Origin: Gemmatimonadota bacterium
GTDB taxonomy: Bacteria; Gemmatimonadota; Gemmatimonadetes; Longimicrobiales; Gaopeijiaceae
Length of the DNA stretch: 64,000 nucleotides
Reading direction: 5' to 3'
Assembly: GCA_026706635.1 (NCBI GenBank)
Contig: JAPOYJ010000084.1
Span: 1 to 64,000 of the forward strand
In this document: one piece after another, positions 1 through 8,832 of the stretch
Position numbering within the stretch: position 1 is the stretch's first letter
How the letters are laid out: the number at the start of each line of letters is the position of its first letter
The notes under the pieces: generated by a model
Database searches by the model: none
Told to the model about the DNA's origin: nothing
The model's input: the letters and a program-made list of their open reading frames with translations, nothing else
Position numbers and translations under genes: made by a program

Positions 1-23
1 CGTCGCGCCTTGCCAGCGGGGCG

Positions 24-68
24 CTTCGCCGCTCTCGGTGCTCGCGCGAGATTAGCCACGGACTGCTA
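24..68. repeat. REP-like extragenic repeat, copy 1
   Basis: A roughly 45-bp stretch running into the susD stop codon. It shares the core CTTCGCCGCTCTCGGTGCTC and the ending CCACGGACTGCTAG with 8787-8832, and in shortened form with 11984-12013. The core contains a small CTCG/CGAG hairpin. It is seen by direct comparison within the window; its function is unknown. Confidence 0.7.
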
Positions 69-1418
69 GCTGCAGCCCGCCTCCCAATCCTGCGGATTCG
101 CGGTCCTCTCGATGTTCGGCACCGGCAGCATCACGCCCGGACACCTGACGGCGTCGGAGACATCCTGCCAGAGCGCCCCCTCGATACCCCAACGGTACAT
201 GTCCGCGAGGCGCAGGCCCTGCAGGAGGACGGTCACGCGGCGCATGTGCTGGAGCATCTCGAGTCTCGGAATCTGTTCGTTGTAGGCGGTCAGCTGGTCC
301 ATCGCCCTGATGTGGTTGATGTGTTGCGCGAATGCGTCCGCGTCGCTGGACGCCAGCGCGTCCTCGGCCATGATGACGTGCATCATCCGGGTGGAGGCGA
401 TGGTCAGCGGCGGGTAGATGCCACCCCGGTTCCGGTAGTCCCCACCCTTCCACTGGTTCAGCCACTTGATCACCGAGGGGTCTCCCCTCCACCAGTTGAT
501 CGGATCCCTCAGCGCGATTCCTTCGATGTCGTTGGCTGCGCTGAGAGTCACAATCGAGGTGTCGAGCTGATTCTCCTTGCGGTCGTTGATCCACGCGGCC
601 ATCGAGTTCGCGACGCTCGCGGCCGAATAGGTCAGGTTGAATACCCAGTCGGCACCCGCGACTGCATCTACCACCGCCTGGGCGTCGGCAGCCGCCTGCG
701 ACGATCTCACCAGCCCGTCGCCCGACGCGGAGGGGTTGATCGCATCCCACACGCCCCGGGAGTGATGCGCCCTGGCGCGCACCGCCATCGCGCTCGCAAC
801 CATGTCGTCGTCGCCGAGCACCCCGAATCCCGACACCGCCGCGTCGAGGCGAGCAATCGCGTCGTCCAGCACGGTGTGCATATTGCTCCTCCCAACCGGC
901 TCGGCCCCCTCGTTGCGGTCGGAGAAGGCGAAGTCCTCCTGCACCTCTCCGATCACCATGTAGATGATACCCGAGTAGAGGTTGGCACGCGCTCGGTGGT
1001 GCTCTAGCTGGTCGAGTTTTTCGGAGTCCGCGTACCTGCTCACATGTTCGTCGAGGATCTCCACCGCCAGATCGCTCATCCAGCGGGCCTGTCCCACCGC
1101 AGGGAACGCGCCGTCTGTGAACTCGTTCAGGGGGTCGTCGACGAACCCCTGGTCAAGCGACTGCCACGCGTTCCTGGAGCCTGTCCAGTGGAGCTCGTCC
1201 GAAGCGACCAGGTACGGCTGCCACGACTGCGACACCGCGGAGGAAACGAGCGCCACGGTGCCGTTGACGACCGCGGCCGCGAGAGCCTCTGCCCTGATCG
1301 CCTCCTCTTCGAGGTCGTTGGGGTTGCCGACATCGAGCAGCCCGCAGCCCGCGACGGCCACCGCCGAGGCCAGCGCACCGACCCGAGCCGCGACGTTTCC
1401 CGCTATCCCGAATCTCAT
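66..1418 (-). CDS. SusD/RagB-like outer-membrane lipoprotein
   Basis: A 450-residue secreted lipoprotein. The N-terminus is a short hydrophobic segment ending in a lipobox (AVAGC, Cys25), so the mature protein should be lipid-anchored at the outer membrane. The body is Trp/Ala-rich and helical, as in the TPR-like SusD/RagB fold, and ends with the typical C-terminal AMNW-type region, here NPQDWEAGC. It lies 128 bp downstream of a SusC-type receptor gene, the usual susCD arrangement, where SusD acts as the lid that captures substrate for TonB-dependent import. The substrate cannot be told from sequence. The stop is TAG followed by the conserved CAGTCCGTGG motif. Confidence 0.85.
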   Translation of the reverse strand: MRFGIAGNVAARVGALASAVAVAGCGLLDVGNPNDLEEEAIRAEALAAAVVNGTVALVSSAVSQSWQPYLVASDELHWTGSRNAWQSLDQGFVDDPLNEFTDGAFPAVGQARWMSDLAVEILDEHVSRYADSEKLDQLEHHRARANLYSGIIYMVIGEVQEDFAFSDRNEGAEPVGRSNMHTVLDDAIARLDAAVSGFGVLGDDDMVASAMAVRARAHHSRGVWDAINPSASGDGLVRSSQAAADAQAVVDAVAGADWVFNLTYSAASVANSMAAWINDRKENQLDTSIVTLSAANDIEGIALRDPINWWRGDPSVIKWLNQWKGGDYRNRGGIYPPLTIASTRMMHVIMAEDALASSDADAFAQHINHIRAMDQLTAYNEQIPRLEMLQHMRRVTVLLQGLRLADMYRWGIEGALWQDVSDAVRCPGVMLPVPNIERTANPQDWEAGCS

Positions 1419-1493
1419 AGTCTCTCCTCGCGTCGATTACGTAGCTCCCATGGTCTACAATTCACACCCGGGGCTGCGCTCGCCTCTTCAAAG

Positions 1494-1532
1494 TGTAATG
1501 TTTGCTTTACAATTTGTAATTCATGGTTTACA
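1494..1532. repeat. Paired 18-bp palindromes, 21-bp period (susC-susD gap)
   Basis: Two 18-bp units, 1494-1511 and 1515-1532, separated by the 3-bp spacer ATT. Each has the form TGTAA-N8-TTACA (second unit TGTAATTCATGGTTTACA). A degraded third unit, ending CCATGGTCTACA, is seen at 1442-1459. The tract is AT-rich in GC-rich surroundings and sits between susC and susD. The same layout occurs at 20138-20176, 30214-30252 and 60050-60088. It could be an operator or a mobile repeat. Confidence 0.8.
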
Positions 1533-1546
1533 ATACCCACGAACCG

Positions 1547-4500
1547 CTAGAAGGTGACCCGGCCGGACAGCGTGACGCGCCTCGGGACGGGGATGCCCCA
1601 CCCCTCGGTCGCGTCCAGGAAGTTGCAGTCTAGTCCCTCGTTGCACCGACCCAGAACATTGCCCTCGGGGTCCATCCCGGGGTAGTCGCCGAGCATGAAG
1701 AGTCGCAGGTTGCGCGCCCCCAGGCTCAGGGTAGCCGTCGAGAACAGCCACCTCTCGAGGAGCTCGGCGGGAACCCTGTATACCAGCGACAGCTCCCGCC
1801 ACTGAATCCAGTCGGCGTCGTAGATTCCGTTCATCCCGCTCATCGGGAGCAGGCCCTCGATCTCGCGGGCCCACGCAATCGCCGCGTCGAGCCGCTCCTG
1901 CGGAAGCGAGCCCGGATTGAGCAGCGTCGCGTAGAGCTCCGCAGCGCGAGGCGTGTTGCGCCCTATGTAGGAGTTCGCCCGCCGGAACATCCCCGACAGG
2001 TCGTGCACCTGGTGGCCCAGCTTGTACTCCATCAGCGAGCTGAGTTCGAAGTTGCCGGCGAAGGCCACGGTGAACCCGAAGGAGCCAGCAAAATCGGGAG
2101 TCGGCTTGCCTAGGTAGCTCAGCAGCAAGCCCTCCCCGCAGTTGTGCGAGGCCAGCTCGCCGTTCGGCTCACCGAAGTCGCTGTTGCCCACCCCCAGCGG
2201 CTTGAATTCGTCGGGGTCGCGCGGCTGGTCGAAGAACTCGAGCGCATTGCCGAGCGTCGGCGGCACGCAGGCCCCCTCGGCCGACGGCGGAAGGATGTTG
2301 AGGGGGATCGCCTCCTCGGCCAGCTTGGCGCCGAAGAAGGCGCCGGGCGTGAAGCCCTCGACGAGGTAGTTCCGGTAGCGGGGGTAGCTGCCGCCAGTCT
2401 TGAGCGGCGGCGCTCCGCCCAGGTCCGTGATCTCCTGGCTCTCGTAGGCGGTGTTGGCGAAGGCCGTAACCGAGAGCCCGGGGCGCTGCACGAGGGATCC
2501 GCGCAGGCTCAGCTCCAGGCCGTGGGCCTCCATGGCGCCGATGTTGTCGAGCTGGGTCTCGATGAACCCCCCGGTGACGGGGAACTGCCGGTCGACGAGC
2601 ACATCTCTGCCGCTCCGGTCCCAGTAGGTGGCCTCCAGCGACCAGCTGTCGTTCCAGAGGCCCATCTCGGTGCCGATCTCGAACTCTGTCGAGACCTCGG
2701 GCTTGAGCTTGTCGTTGCCCAGGTTGGCGGGCGCAACCCCCGGTCCCGCCTCCGAGCCCTGCGACGAGAAGGTCGTGAATTTGTCGAAGGCACCCGGCTG
2801 CAGCCCCGACTGCCCGACCGCCGCCCGCAGGCGGAAGGTCGAGAGCGCCTCCGACGAGATGCCCCGAGCCCTGAGCGGCTCGACCGAAAGCGAGACCTTG
2901 GGGTAGAAGGCCGTGCCGAACTCGGAGCCGAAGGCCGAGTTGGCGTCCCAGCGACCTCCCACGGTCACGAAGGCCCAATCGCGCCACGACATCTGTTCCT
3001 GCAGGTACCACCCGACCTGGGCGACCCTGATCCACGTCTCGTAGGAGCTCTCCGAGCCGAGCGCCGAGAGCGTCTCGAGCCCAGGGCCCGGAAAGTCCTG
3101 GCCGCCCCCGCCGACCGACTGGGCCTGGCGGACGAAACCCTGGGTTCCGACGAGGAGCGTGTGCTCGATGTCGGCCCCGCCGATCCGGTACGACCCCTTG
3201 ATGTCGGCGGTGAGCTCCCGGCTGCGTCCCTCGTTCACGTCCCGGCTCCCGTCGGGGGTCGAGCCGGAGAAACCGTCCACGGCCCACCCGTAGGGACGAT
3301 AGTCCACCGCGTTGTCCGAGGTGAAGTCCACGCCGAAGGTGCCCACAAGGCGCAACTCCCGACCGGGCGAGTACTCGATGCTGGTCGTGCCGGTGAAGTG
3401 CTGCGAGTTCACGAAGTTGCGCTGGTACGTGTTCTCGCGCAGCGTCGCGAAGGATGGCTGGCCGAAGTAGTTGATCGAGTCGGCCAGCCGCAACTGCATG
3501 TCGAGCGCCGCAGTGAAGACGCCGTACACGTTGTTCGAGTTGTCGGGCGTGTGGTGGGCCATGTCGGAGAAGAGCGAGGTCACCCCGATGCGCAGGTCGC
3601 TCGTCGGCAGCACGGTGAAGCTCGAGGTGATCGAGGCGCGCCGGTTGTAGTCGCGCTCCGGCTCCAGCCCCTCGACCGGGTCGAAGTTGCGAGGCGCGTC
3701 GTACGGGCCGTCCTCGGAGGCGATCCTCCCGGAGAGGAAGTACTGGAAGACCTCGCTCCCGCCGGATACCGAGGCGGAGGCCGTCGAGCCGACGCCCGTG
3801 GAGAGCATATCCGGGATCAGGTCGCGGACCACCGGTTCGTACGCCTGTATCGGCTGTCCCCAGCGGTCTGTCATCCGCGTGATCGTCTCCTCGAGGATCG
3901 CGCCGTCGGAGGGACCCATGCACCCCGGCTGCGCACAGGCCCGCGCGGCGAAGTCGGCCAGCGGCAGGATCCGGTTGGTGGGTACGGTGATGCCAGTCAG
4001 GTCGGCCTGGGCGGTGAAGCGAGGCGCACCGATCTGGCCCCTCTTGGTGAAAATCTGTATGACTCCGTTCGAGGCCTCGGTACCGTAGAGGGTGGCTGCG
4101 GCCGCGCCCTTCAGGATCTCGATCCGCTCGATCGACTCCGGCGGAATGTCGTCGAGCCTCGATGGGTTGCCCTGGAAGTTGAAGGTCGCCACGGCCGAGC
4201 GGTCCACCCGGATCCCGTCGACATAGACGACCGGCTCGTTGAGCTGGGTGAGCGACGCCGAGCCTCGGACCCTTATGCGCGCGCCCTCGCCCGTGTAGCC
4301 CGACGACGGCAAGGCGACGACTCCGGGTTCGCGCCCGGCGATCAACTGACTGAAGTCGCTCACCGGGGCGTCCTCGAGGGAGGCCGGATTGATCGTTGCG
4401 ACCGAGTTGCCGAGCTTGCGCCTCTCGGTGACGACGCCAGCTCCGGTGACGACGAGCTCGTCGAGGGCGATGGCTGCCGGCCTGAGCGCGAAGTCGAGCT

Positions 4501-4804
4501 CCGCCGCGCCGTCGGCGGGCACCACCGCGGTCGCCTCGACGGCGCGGTATCCGACCAGGCTGGCGCTCACGTCGTACTCGCCGGGGGGCATCGACAGGAT
4601 CAGGAATCCGCCGGTGGCGTTCGTGAAGGCCCCGAACGAGGTCCCCACTATCGACACCGTCACGCCTTCGAGGGCGCGCCCCGACCCCTCCTCCGTCACC
4701 CGGCCTGTTAGGGCGCCGTTCTGCGCGCTCGCTCCGGACGCGAACACGGACCCCGCGACGACGGCCATCAGAGCTACGATCCCGGCGGTCTTCATCGGCT
4801 TCAT
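1547..4804 (-). CDS. SusC/RagA-type TonB-dependent outer-membrane receptor
   Basis: A 1,085-residue TonB-linked receptor. I start it at the ATG at 4804 because it is preceded by GGAG at good spacing and opens a clear signal peptide ending ASGASAQ (about 28 residues); the frame stays open far upstream but that part is not protein-like. Order: a carboxypeptidase-regulatory-like beta domain (about 30-110), a plug domain with the characteristic YGTEASNGVIQIFTKRG segment, then a long 22-strand-type barrel ending in aromatic RVTF. It imports a ligand captured by the SusD partner downstream, using TonB energy. It lies 35 bp after ridA, so the three genes probably form one operon. Substrate unknown. 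Confidence 0.93.
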   Translation of the reverse strand: MKPMKTAGIVALMAVVAGSVFASGASAQNGALTGRVTEEGSGRALEGVTVSIVGTSFGAFTNATGGFLILSMPPGEYDVSASLVGYRAVEATAVVPADGAAELDFALRPAAIALDELVVTGAGVVTERRKLGNSVATINPASLEDAPVSDFSQLIAGREPGVVALPSSGYTGEGARIRVRGSASLTQLNEPVVYVDGIRVDRSAVATFNFQGNPSRLDDIPPESIERIEILKGAAAATLYGTEASNGVIQIFTKRGQIGAPRFTAQADLTGITVPTNRILPLADFAARACAQPGCMGPSDGAILEETITRMTDRWGQPIQAYEPVVRDLIPDMLSTGVGSTASASVSGGSEVFQYFLSGRIASEDGPYDAPRNFDPVEGLEPERDYNRRASITSSFTVLPTSDLRIGVTSLFSDMAHHTPDNSNNVYGVFTAALDMQLRLADSINYFGQPSFATLRENTYQRNFVNSQHFTGTTSIEYSPGRELRLVGTFGVDFTSDNAVDYRPYGWAVDGFSGSTPDGSRDVNEGRSRELTADIKGSYRIGGADIEHTLLVGTQGFVRQAQSVGGGGQDFPGPGLETLSALGSESSYETWIRVAQVGWYLQEQMSWRDWAFVTVGGRWDANSAFGSEFGTAFYPKVSLSVEPLRARGISSEALSTFRLRAAVGQSGLQPGAFDKFTTFSSQGSEAGPGVAPANLGNDKLKPEVSTEFEIGTEMGLWNDSWSLEATYWDRSGRDVLVDRQFPVTGGFIETQLDNIGAMEAHGLELSLRGSLVQRPGLSVTAFANTAYESQEITDLGGAPPLKTGGSYPRYRNYLVEGFTPGAFFGAKLAEEAIPLNILPPSAEGACVPPTLGNALEFFDQPRDPDEFKPLGVGNSDFGEPNGELASHNCGEGLLLSYLGKPTPDFAGSFGFTVAFAGNFELSSLMEYKLGHQVHDLSGMFRRANSYIGRNTPRAAELYATLLNPGSLPQERLDAAIAWAREIEGLLPMSGMNGIYDADWIQWRELSLVYRVPAELLERWLFSTATLSLGARNLRLFMLGDYPGMDPEGNVLGRCNEGLDCNFLDATEGWGIPVPRRVTLSGRVTF

Positions 4805-4839
4805 CGGCAATTCTCCAAACTCACACTCCTGGGTGATTG

Positions 4840-5238
4840 TCAAGGGGCCTCCCGCGCGACCATCGCCGTAGCGTCGATCTCCACGTCCACGCCCTTCGGC
4901 AGAGCTGCCACGGCCACCGTGGAGCGGGCGGGCCGATGGTCGCCGAAGTGCCTGGCGTAGACGGCGTTCATATCGCCGAAGAAGGCCATGTCGGAGAGGT
5001 AGACCGTGGTCCTCACGACCGTGCCCAGTCCACCGCCCGCCGCCTCCAGCACCGCGGCCAGATTGCCGAGCGCCTGTTCGGTCTGCTCCTCCACGGTTCC
5101 GCCCGGGATCGCGCCGGTGGCCGGGTCGATGGGAATCTGCCCGGAGGAGAATATCCACCCGCCCGCGATCACCGCCTGCGAGTAGGGTCCGATCGCAGCT
5201 GGCGCCCGATCGGTCTGAACAACCGCGATTTGCGGCAT
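4840..5238 (-). CDS. ridA: RidA/YjgF family enamine/imine deaminase
   Basis: A 132-residue cytosolic protein covering the whole RidA/YER057c/UK114 family length. Family features are AIGPYSQAV near the N-terminus, the SGQIPIDPATG loop, and the C-terminal ARSTVAVAALPKGVDVEID, which carries the conserved Arg and Glu of the active site between subunits. RidA proteins hydrolyse reactive 2-aminoacrylate and related imines made by PLP enzymes. The start at 5238 is chosen because family homology begins at MPQIAV. It is the first gene of the apparent ridA-susC-susD operon, which hints at an amino-acid- or peptide-linked substrate, but that is inference. Confidence 0.92.
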   Translation of the reverse strand: MPQIAVVQTDRAPAAIGPYSQAVIAGGWIFSSGQIPIDPATGAIPGGTVEEQTEQALGNLAAVLEAAGGGLGTVVRTTVYLSDMAFFGDMNAVYARHFGDHRPARSTVAVAALPKGVDVEIDATAMVAREAP

Positions 5239-5672
5239 AGCACAGCGTCCTCGGTTGTAGGAACCCTGCGAGCGCGGACTCTCTGGGCCGTGCGCGGCGC
5301 GGCCCGACCGCGTGTCCCCTATCCGTCCGGCCAGTGGAATTGTAGCGCATCCGCGCGCTGGGGGGCAACCGGCGCTCAACGGCGGCCGCGGGTGCGTCGT
5401 GTCCCCGGAACCATCGCTCGCGCCGCGACGCCGCCCCCGCCCCGCCCATCGGCTAGTTGGTACCGGGGGTCGTAATGCTGTATTGTCCAGGTTGCGGGGC
5501 CGAGTCGTGGCGGATGCAGCGCCGCTCGAACCGCGGGGGCTCTCCACGGGATGTTGGCGCGGGCCGATTCCGAGGGCGCGCCCCGGGCGGACCCGTCAGG
5601 GGGCCAACGGTGTAGTCGAGGTATCGGTCCAACAAGACAAGTCCAGGCGACACGGAACCAAGGGGACGCCAC
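5239..5672. other. Divergent intergenic region (ridA / protease-barrel)
   Basis: This 434-bp region separates ridA (leftward) from the plus-strand protease-barrel gene and must hold both promoters. I could not pick convincing -35/-10 pairs. At about 5512-5555 there is a copy of the repeat segment GCGGATGCAGCGCCGCTCGAA followed by a CCACGGG end, matching 60118-60162. No RNA gene or further coding sequence is supported. Confidence 0.5.
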
Positions 5673-8600
5673 ATGCCGGCAAGACGCTCCGCTTTACTGC
5701 TGGGCCGCTCGCGTGATCTCGCCGTAGGGCTGCTCGGGCTCCTCGTGCTTCTCCCCGCCCTGCCCAACACGGCCTCCGCCCAGTACTTCGGTCACAACAA
5801 GGTGCAGTACGAGACGCGGGACTTCTTCGAGCTCTCCACCCCGAACTGGACGATCTACTTCTACGAGGAGGAGTCCGAGGCGATCGAGGACATCGCGCGT
5901 ATGGCCGAGCGGTGGTACGAGCGCTTCTCCCGTTCCTTCCAGCACGAGTTCGAGGGCCGAAAGCCGCTCGTCATCTACGCCGACCACCCCGACTTCCAGC
6001 AGACGAACACCCTCTCCGGGATGATCGGACAGGGAACGGGCGGGGTCACCGAGTCCCTGAAGAACCGGGTGATCATGCCGCTCACCTCGTCGTACCGGGA
6101 GACGGACCGGATCCTCGGGCACGAGCTGGTGCACGCCTTCCAGTTCAACGTCGCCCAGAACCGGATGACCGGCGGCTTCATGAACCTGGTGCGCCTCCCG
6201 CTATGGGTCGTCGAGGGGATGGCCGAGTACATGTCGATGGGGCGCGAACACCCCCACACCGCAATGTGGCTCCGCGACCACCTCCTCCGCGACGACAAGC
6301 CGACGCTCAGGGAGATAAGCCGCAACCCGAAGTACTTCGCCTACCGCTTCGGGCAGGCCTTCCTCTCGTACATCGGCGGCACCTACGGCGACGACGCCGT
6401 GCAGGACTTCTTCCGCGCCTCGCTCGCCGATGGATGGGAGCAGGGGATCCAGCAGGTGTATGGCATGCCTTCCGACAGCATCTCGGCCGAGTGGTGGGAG
6501 GCGATCGAGGACGCCTACCGGCCGCTGATGGCCGGAAAGACCGACCCGTACGAGACGGGCGACGTGCTCCTCTGCGAGGAGTGCGGGGCCGGGCGCGTGA
6601 ATGTAGCCCCGTCGCTCAGTCCCAACGGCCGCTACATCGTCTTCCAGTCGGAGAAGGACATCTTCTCGATGGACCTCTTCCTGGCCGACGTGACCACCGG
6701 CAGAATCCTGCGCTCGCTGCGGCGCAACGAGACGGCCTACATCGACGGCATCCGCTACATCGACAGCAGCGGCTCCTGGTCGCCCGACAGCCGCAAGCTC
6801 GCCTTCGTGGTCTTCGCCGACGGGGACAACCACCTGGCGATCATGGATGTGCAGAGCGGCCGCATGGAGGAACGCATCGAGGTGGAGGGCGTGGGAGCGA
6901 TACAGAACCCCGCCTGGTCTCCCGACGGCCGCCGCATCGCCTTCAGCGGCCTGCGGGGCGGGATCACCGATCTGTACCTCTACGATCTGGAGAGCGGGAG
7001 CGTCCAGCAGCTGACCAACGACAGGCACGCCGACCTGCAGGCCTCCTGGTCGCCGGACGGAAAGCGCCTCGTCTTCGTCTCGGACCGAGGCCCGGAGACC
7101 AGCTTCGAGAGACTCTCCTTCGGCAACTACGTCCTCTCCTTCCTGGAGCTGGAGACGCTCGCGGTGACGCCGCTCTCCGTCTTCGACGGCGCGAAGCACA
7201 TCAATCCGGTGTACGACCACACCGGCGACGGGATCTACTTCGTCGCCGACGCCGACGGATTCTCGGACATCTACCACCTGGGCCTCTCCGACGGCGATCT
7301 GCGCAGGATCACCAGGTCGGTCACCGGGATCACCGGGATCACCTCGAACTCGCCACCCTTCTCGTACTCGCCGCGCGCCGATCTGCTTGCCTTCTCGGTC
7401 TTCAACGAGCGGGGCTACATCATCAACACGGCCTATCCGGACAGTATCTCCACCACGGTCGACCTGGTCGCCCAGGCGGCACCCAACCCGGGAAGGCTGC
7501 TCCCACCGGGCGACCCGGCCTTTCCGAGCCGCGTGGCGAGGTACCTGACGGACCCGTACATGGGGCTGGTGGCCGACAGCGTCTACCTGGCCGACCAGGC
7601 CGAGCCGTACAATCCTTCGCTTGGGCTCGACTACATCGGCCAGCCAACCATCGGAGTGGGCGTCGATCCTTACGGCGGATCCGCCTCCGGAGCCACCTCC
7701 GCAACCTTCAGCGACATGCTCGGCGACAGGTTCCTGGGCGTGCAGCTCCTGGCGAACGGCACCATCAGAGACATCGGCGGGCAGGCGTTCTACCTGAACC
7801 AGAAGCGCCGCTGGAACTGGGGCGTCGGCGTGCAGCACACACCGACGCTCTTCCGGAGGGTGGAGCACGGCTTCACGGAGTTCGGCACACAATACATAAT
7901 TCACCACTACCGGATCACGGTCGACGCCGCCGAAGGGGTGGTCGCGTTCCCCCTGTCGGCGACCCGACGCCTGGAGGCCGGGCTGGGCTTCACACGCTAC
8001 GGCTGGCATCGCGAAGTCGAGTGGCACGACCTGGATCGCTTCGGGCGACCATTGAATTACAGGCGCGAGCAGATCGACACCTACAAGCCGTTGTACCTGC
8101 CCTCGGCATCGGCTGCGTTCGTCGGGGACAACTCCTACACGGCATTCACCAGTCCCGTGCGCGGCGCGCGCTTCCGAATCGAGGCCGGGACGACCGTCGG
8201 GACGGCGAACTTCCACACCCTTACCCTCGACTACCGCCGCTACTTCAACACCGGAGGTCCGGTGACGCTCGCCGCGCGTGGTCTGCACCTTGGGCGCTAC
8301 GGCGACCTGTCGAACATCCAAGACAGGATGCACCCGTTCTTCCTGGGCTACGAGACGCTGGTGAGGGGGTACGAGTACTACTCCTTCGACTTGCAGAACG
8401 AGTGCTCGACCACGGTGCAGACGCGCTGCCCCGAGCAGGAAAGACTCTTCGGCCACCGCGTGGGCGTGGTCAATGCGGAGATCCGCCTCCCGTTGACCGG
8501 AATCGAGAACTTCGGCCTCGTCAACTTCCCCTACCTGCCGCTGGAGCTTACCGCCTTCGCGGACGCGGGGGTGGCCTGGGACCGCAACGACGCCCCGCAG

Positions 8601-8768
8601 CTACGCTTCGACCGCGATACGCGAGACCGCGTCCCCGTGATCAGCACCGGATTCTCGCTACGGGCTAACCTGCTTGGGATGCTGGTGATGGAGTGGTACT
8701 ACGCGTACCCGTGGCATCGGCCCCGCGCGGGCTGGGTCAGCGGATTCCACTTCGCCCCCGGCTGGTAG
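5673..8768 (+). CDS. Secreted gluzincin-type protease / TolB-like propeller / outer-membrane barrel fusion
   Basis: A 1,031-residue multidomain envelope protein. A signal peptide ends near ASAQ (about residue 37). The N-terminal domain has a zinc-peptidase motif HELVH at 150-154 and a downstream VVEGMAEY (E181/E185) as the likely third ligand, the pattern of the peptidase-MA/gluzincin group. Residues about 300-570 hold several SPDG/SPDSRKLAF-type blades of a WD40-like (PD40, TolB-like) propeller. Residues about 640-1031 look like a BamA/TamA-like outer-membrane beta-barrel ending in an aromatic residue. Such fusions suggest a protease displayed at or tethered to the outer membrane; the substrate is unknown. 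No operon partner is seen on the same strand. Confidence 0.8.
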   Translation: MPARRSALLLGRSRDLAVGLLGLLVLLPALPNTASAQYFGHNKVQYETRDFFELSTPNWTIYFYEEESEAIEDIARMAERWYERFSRSFQHEFEGRKPLVIYADHPDFQQTNTLSGMIGQGTGGVTESLKNRVIMPLTSSYRETDRILGHELVHAFQFNVAQNRMTGGFMNLVRLPLWVVEGMAEYMSMGREHPHTAMWLRDHLLRDDKPTLREISRNPKYFAYRFGQAFLSYIGGTYGDDAVQDFFRASLADGWEQGIQQVYGMPSDSISAEWWEAIEDAYRPLMAGKTDPYETGDVLLCEECGAGRVNVAPSLSPNGRYIVFQSEKDIFSMDLFLADVTTGRILRSLRRNETAYIDGIRYIDSSGSWSPDSRKLAFVVFADGDNHLAIMDVQSGRMEERIEVEGVGAIQNPAWSPDGRRIAFSGLRGGITDLYLYDLESGSVQQLTNDRHADLQASWSPDGKRLVFVSDRGPETSFERLSFGNYVLSFLELETLAVTPLSVFDGAKHINPVYDHTGDGIYFVADADGFSDIYHLGLSDGDLRRITRSVTGITGITSNSPPFSYSPRADLLAFSVFNERGYIINTAYPDSISTTVDLVAQAAPNPGRLLPPGDPAFPSRVARYLTDPYMGLVADSVYLADQAEPYNPSLGLDYIGQPTIGVGVDPYGGSASGATSATFSDMLGDRFLGVQLLANGTIRDIGGQAFYLNQKRRWNWGVGVQHTPTLFRRVEHGFTEFGTQYIIHHYRITVDAAEGVVAFPLSATRRLEAGLGFTRYGWHREVEWHDLDRFGRPLNYRREQIDTYKPLYLPSASAAFVGDNSYTAFTSPVRGARFRIEAGTTVGTANFHTLTLDYRRYFNTGGPVTLAARGLHLGRYGDLSNIQDRMHPFFLGYETLVRGYEYYSFDLQNECSTTVQTRCPEQERLFGHRVGVVNAEIRLPLTGIENFGLVNFPYLPLELTAFADAGVAWDRNDAPQLRFDRDTRDRVPVISTGFSLRANLLGMLVMEWYYAYPWHRPRAGWVSGFHFAPGW

Positions 8769-8786
8769 CCTCGGGGCTACCCTTGG

Positions 8787-8832
8787 CTTCGCCGCTCTCG
8801 GTGCTCGTGCGAGGTTATCCGCGGACTGTCTA
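8787..8832. repeat. REP-like extragenic repeat, copy 2
   Basis: A near match to 24-68: CTTCGCCGCTCTCGGTGCTC, then a CGAG half-hairpin, then TTATCCGCGGACTGTCTAG, which runs into the mlaD stop codon. It fills the 61-bp gap between two convergent genes and may act as a bidirectional transcript end, but has no T-run. Confidence 0.7.

Noticed and set aside
1494-1532. Calling the palindromes BirA, NadR or GlnR sites
   Set aside because: Spacing between half-sites does not fit those regulators (BirA has a longer gap, GlnR a 17-bp site, NadR a reversed core), and one copy is inside smc.
1547-5449. Treating the whole 1,300-codon frame as the SusC protein
   Set aside because: The part upstream of 4804 is Arg/Gly-rich, lies antisense or out of frame over ridA, and lacks a signal peptide; the 4804 start has a ribosome-binding site and signal peptide.
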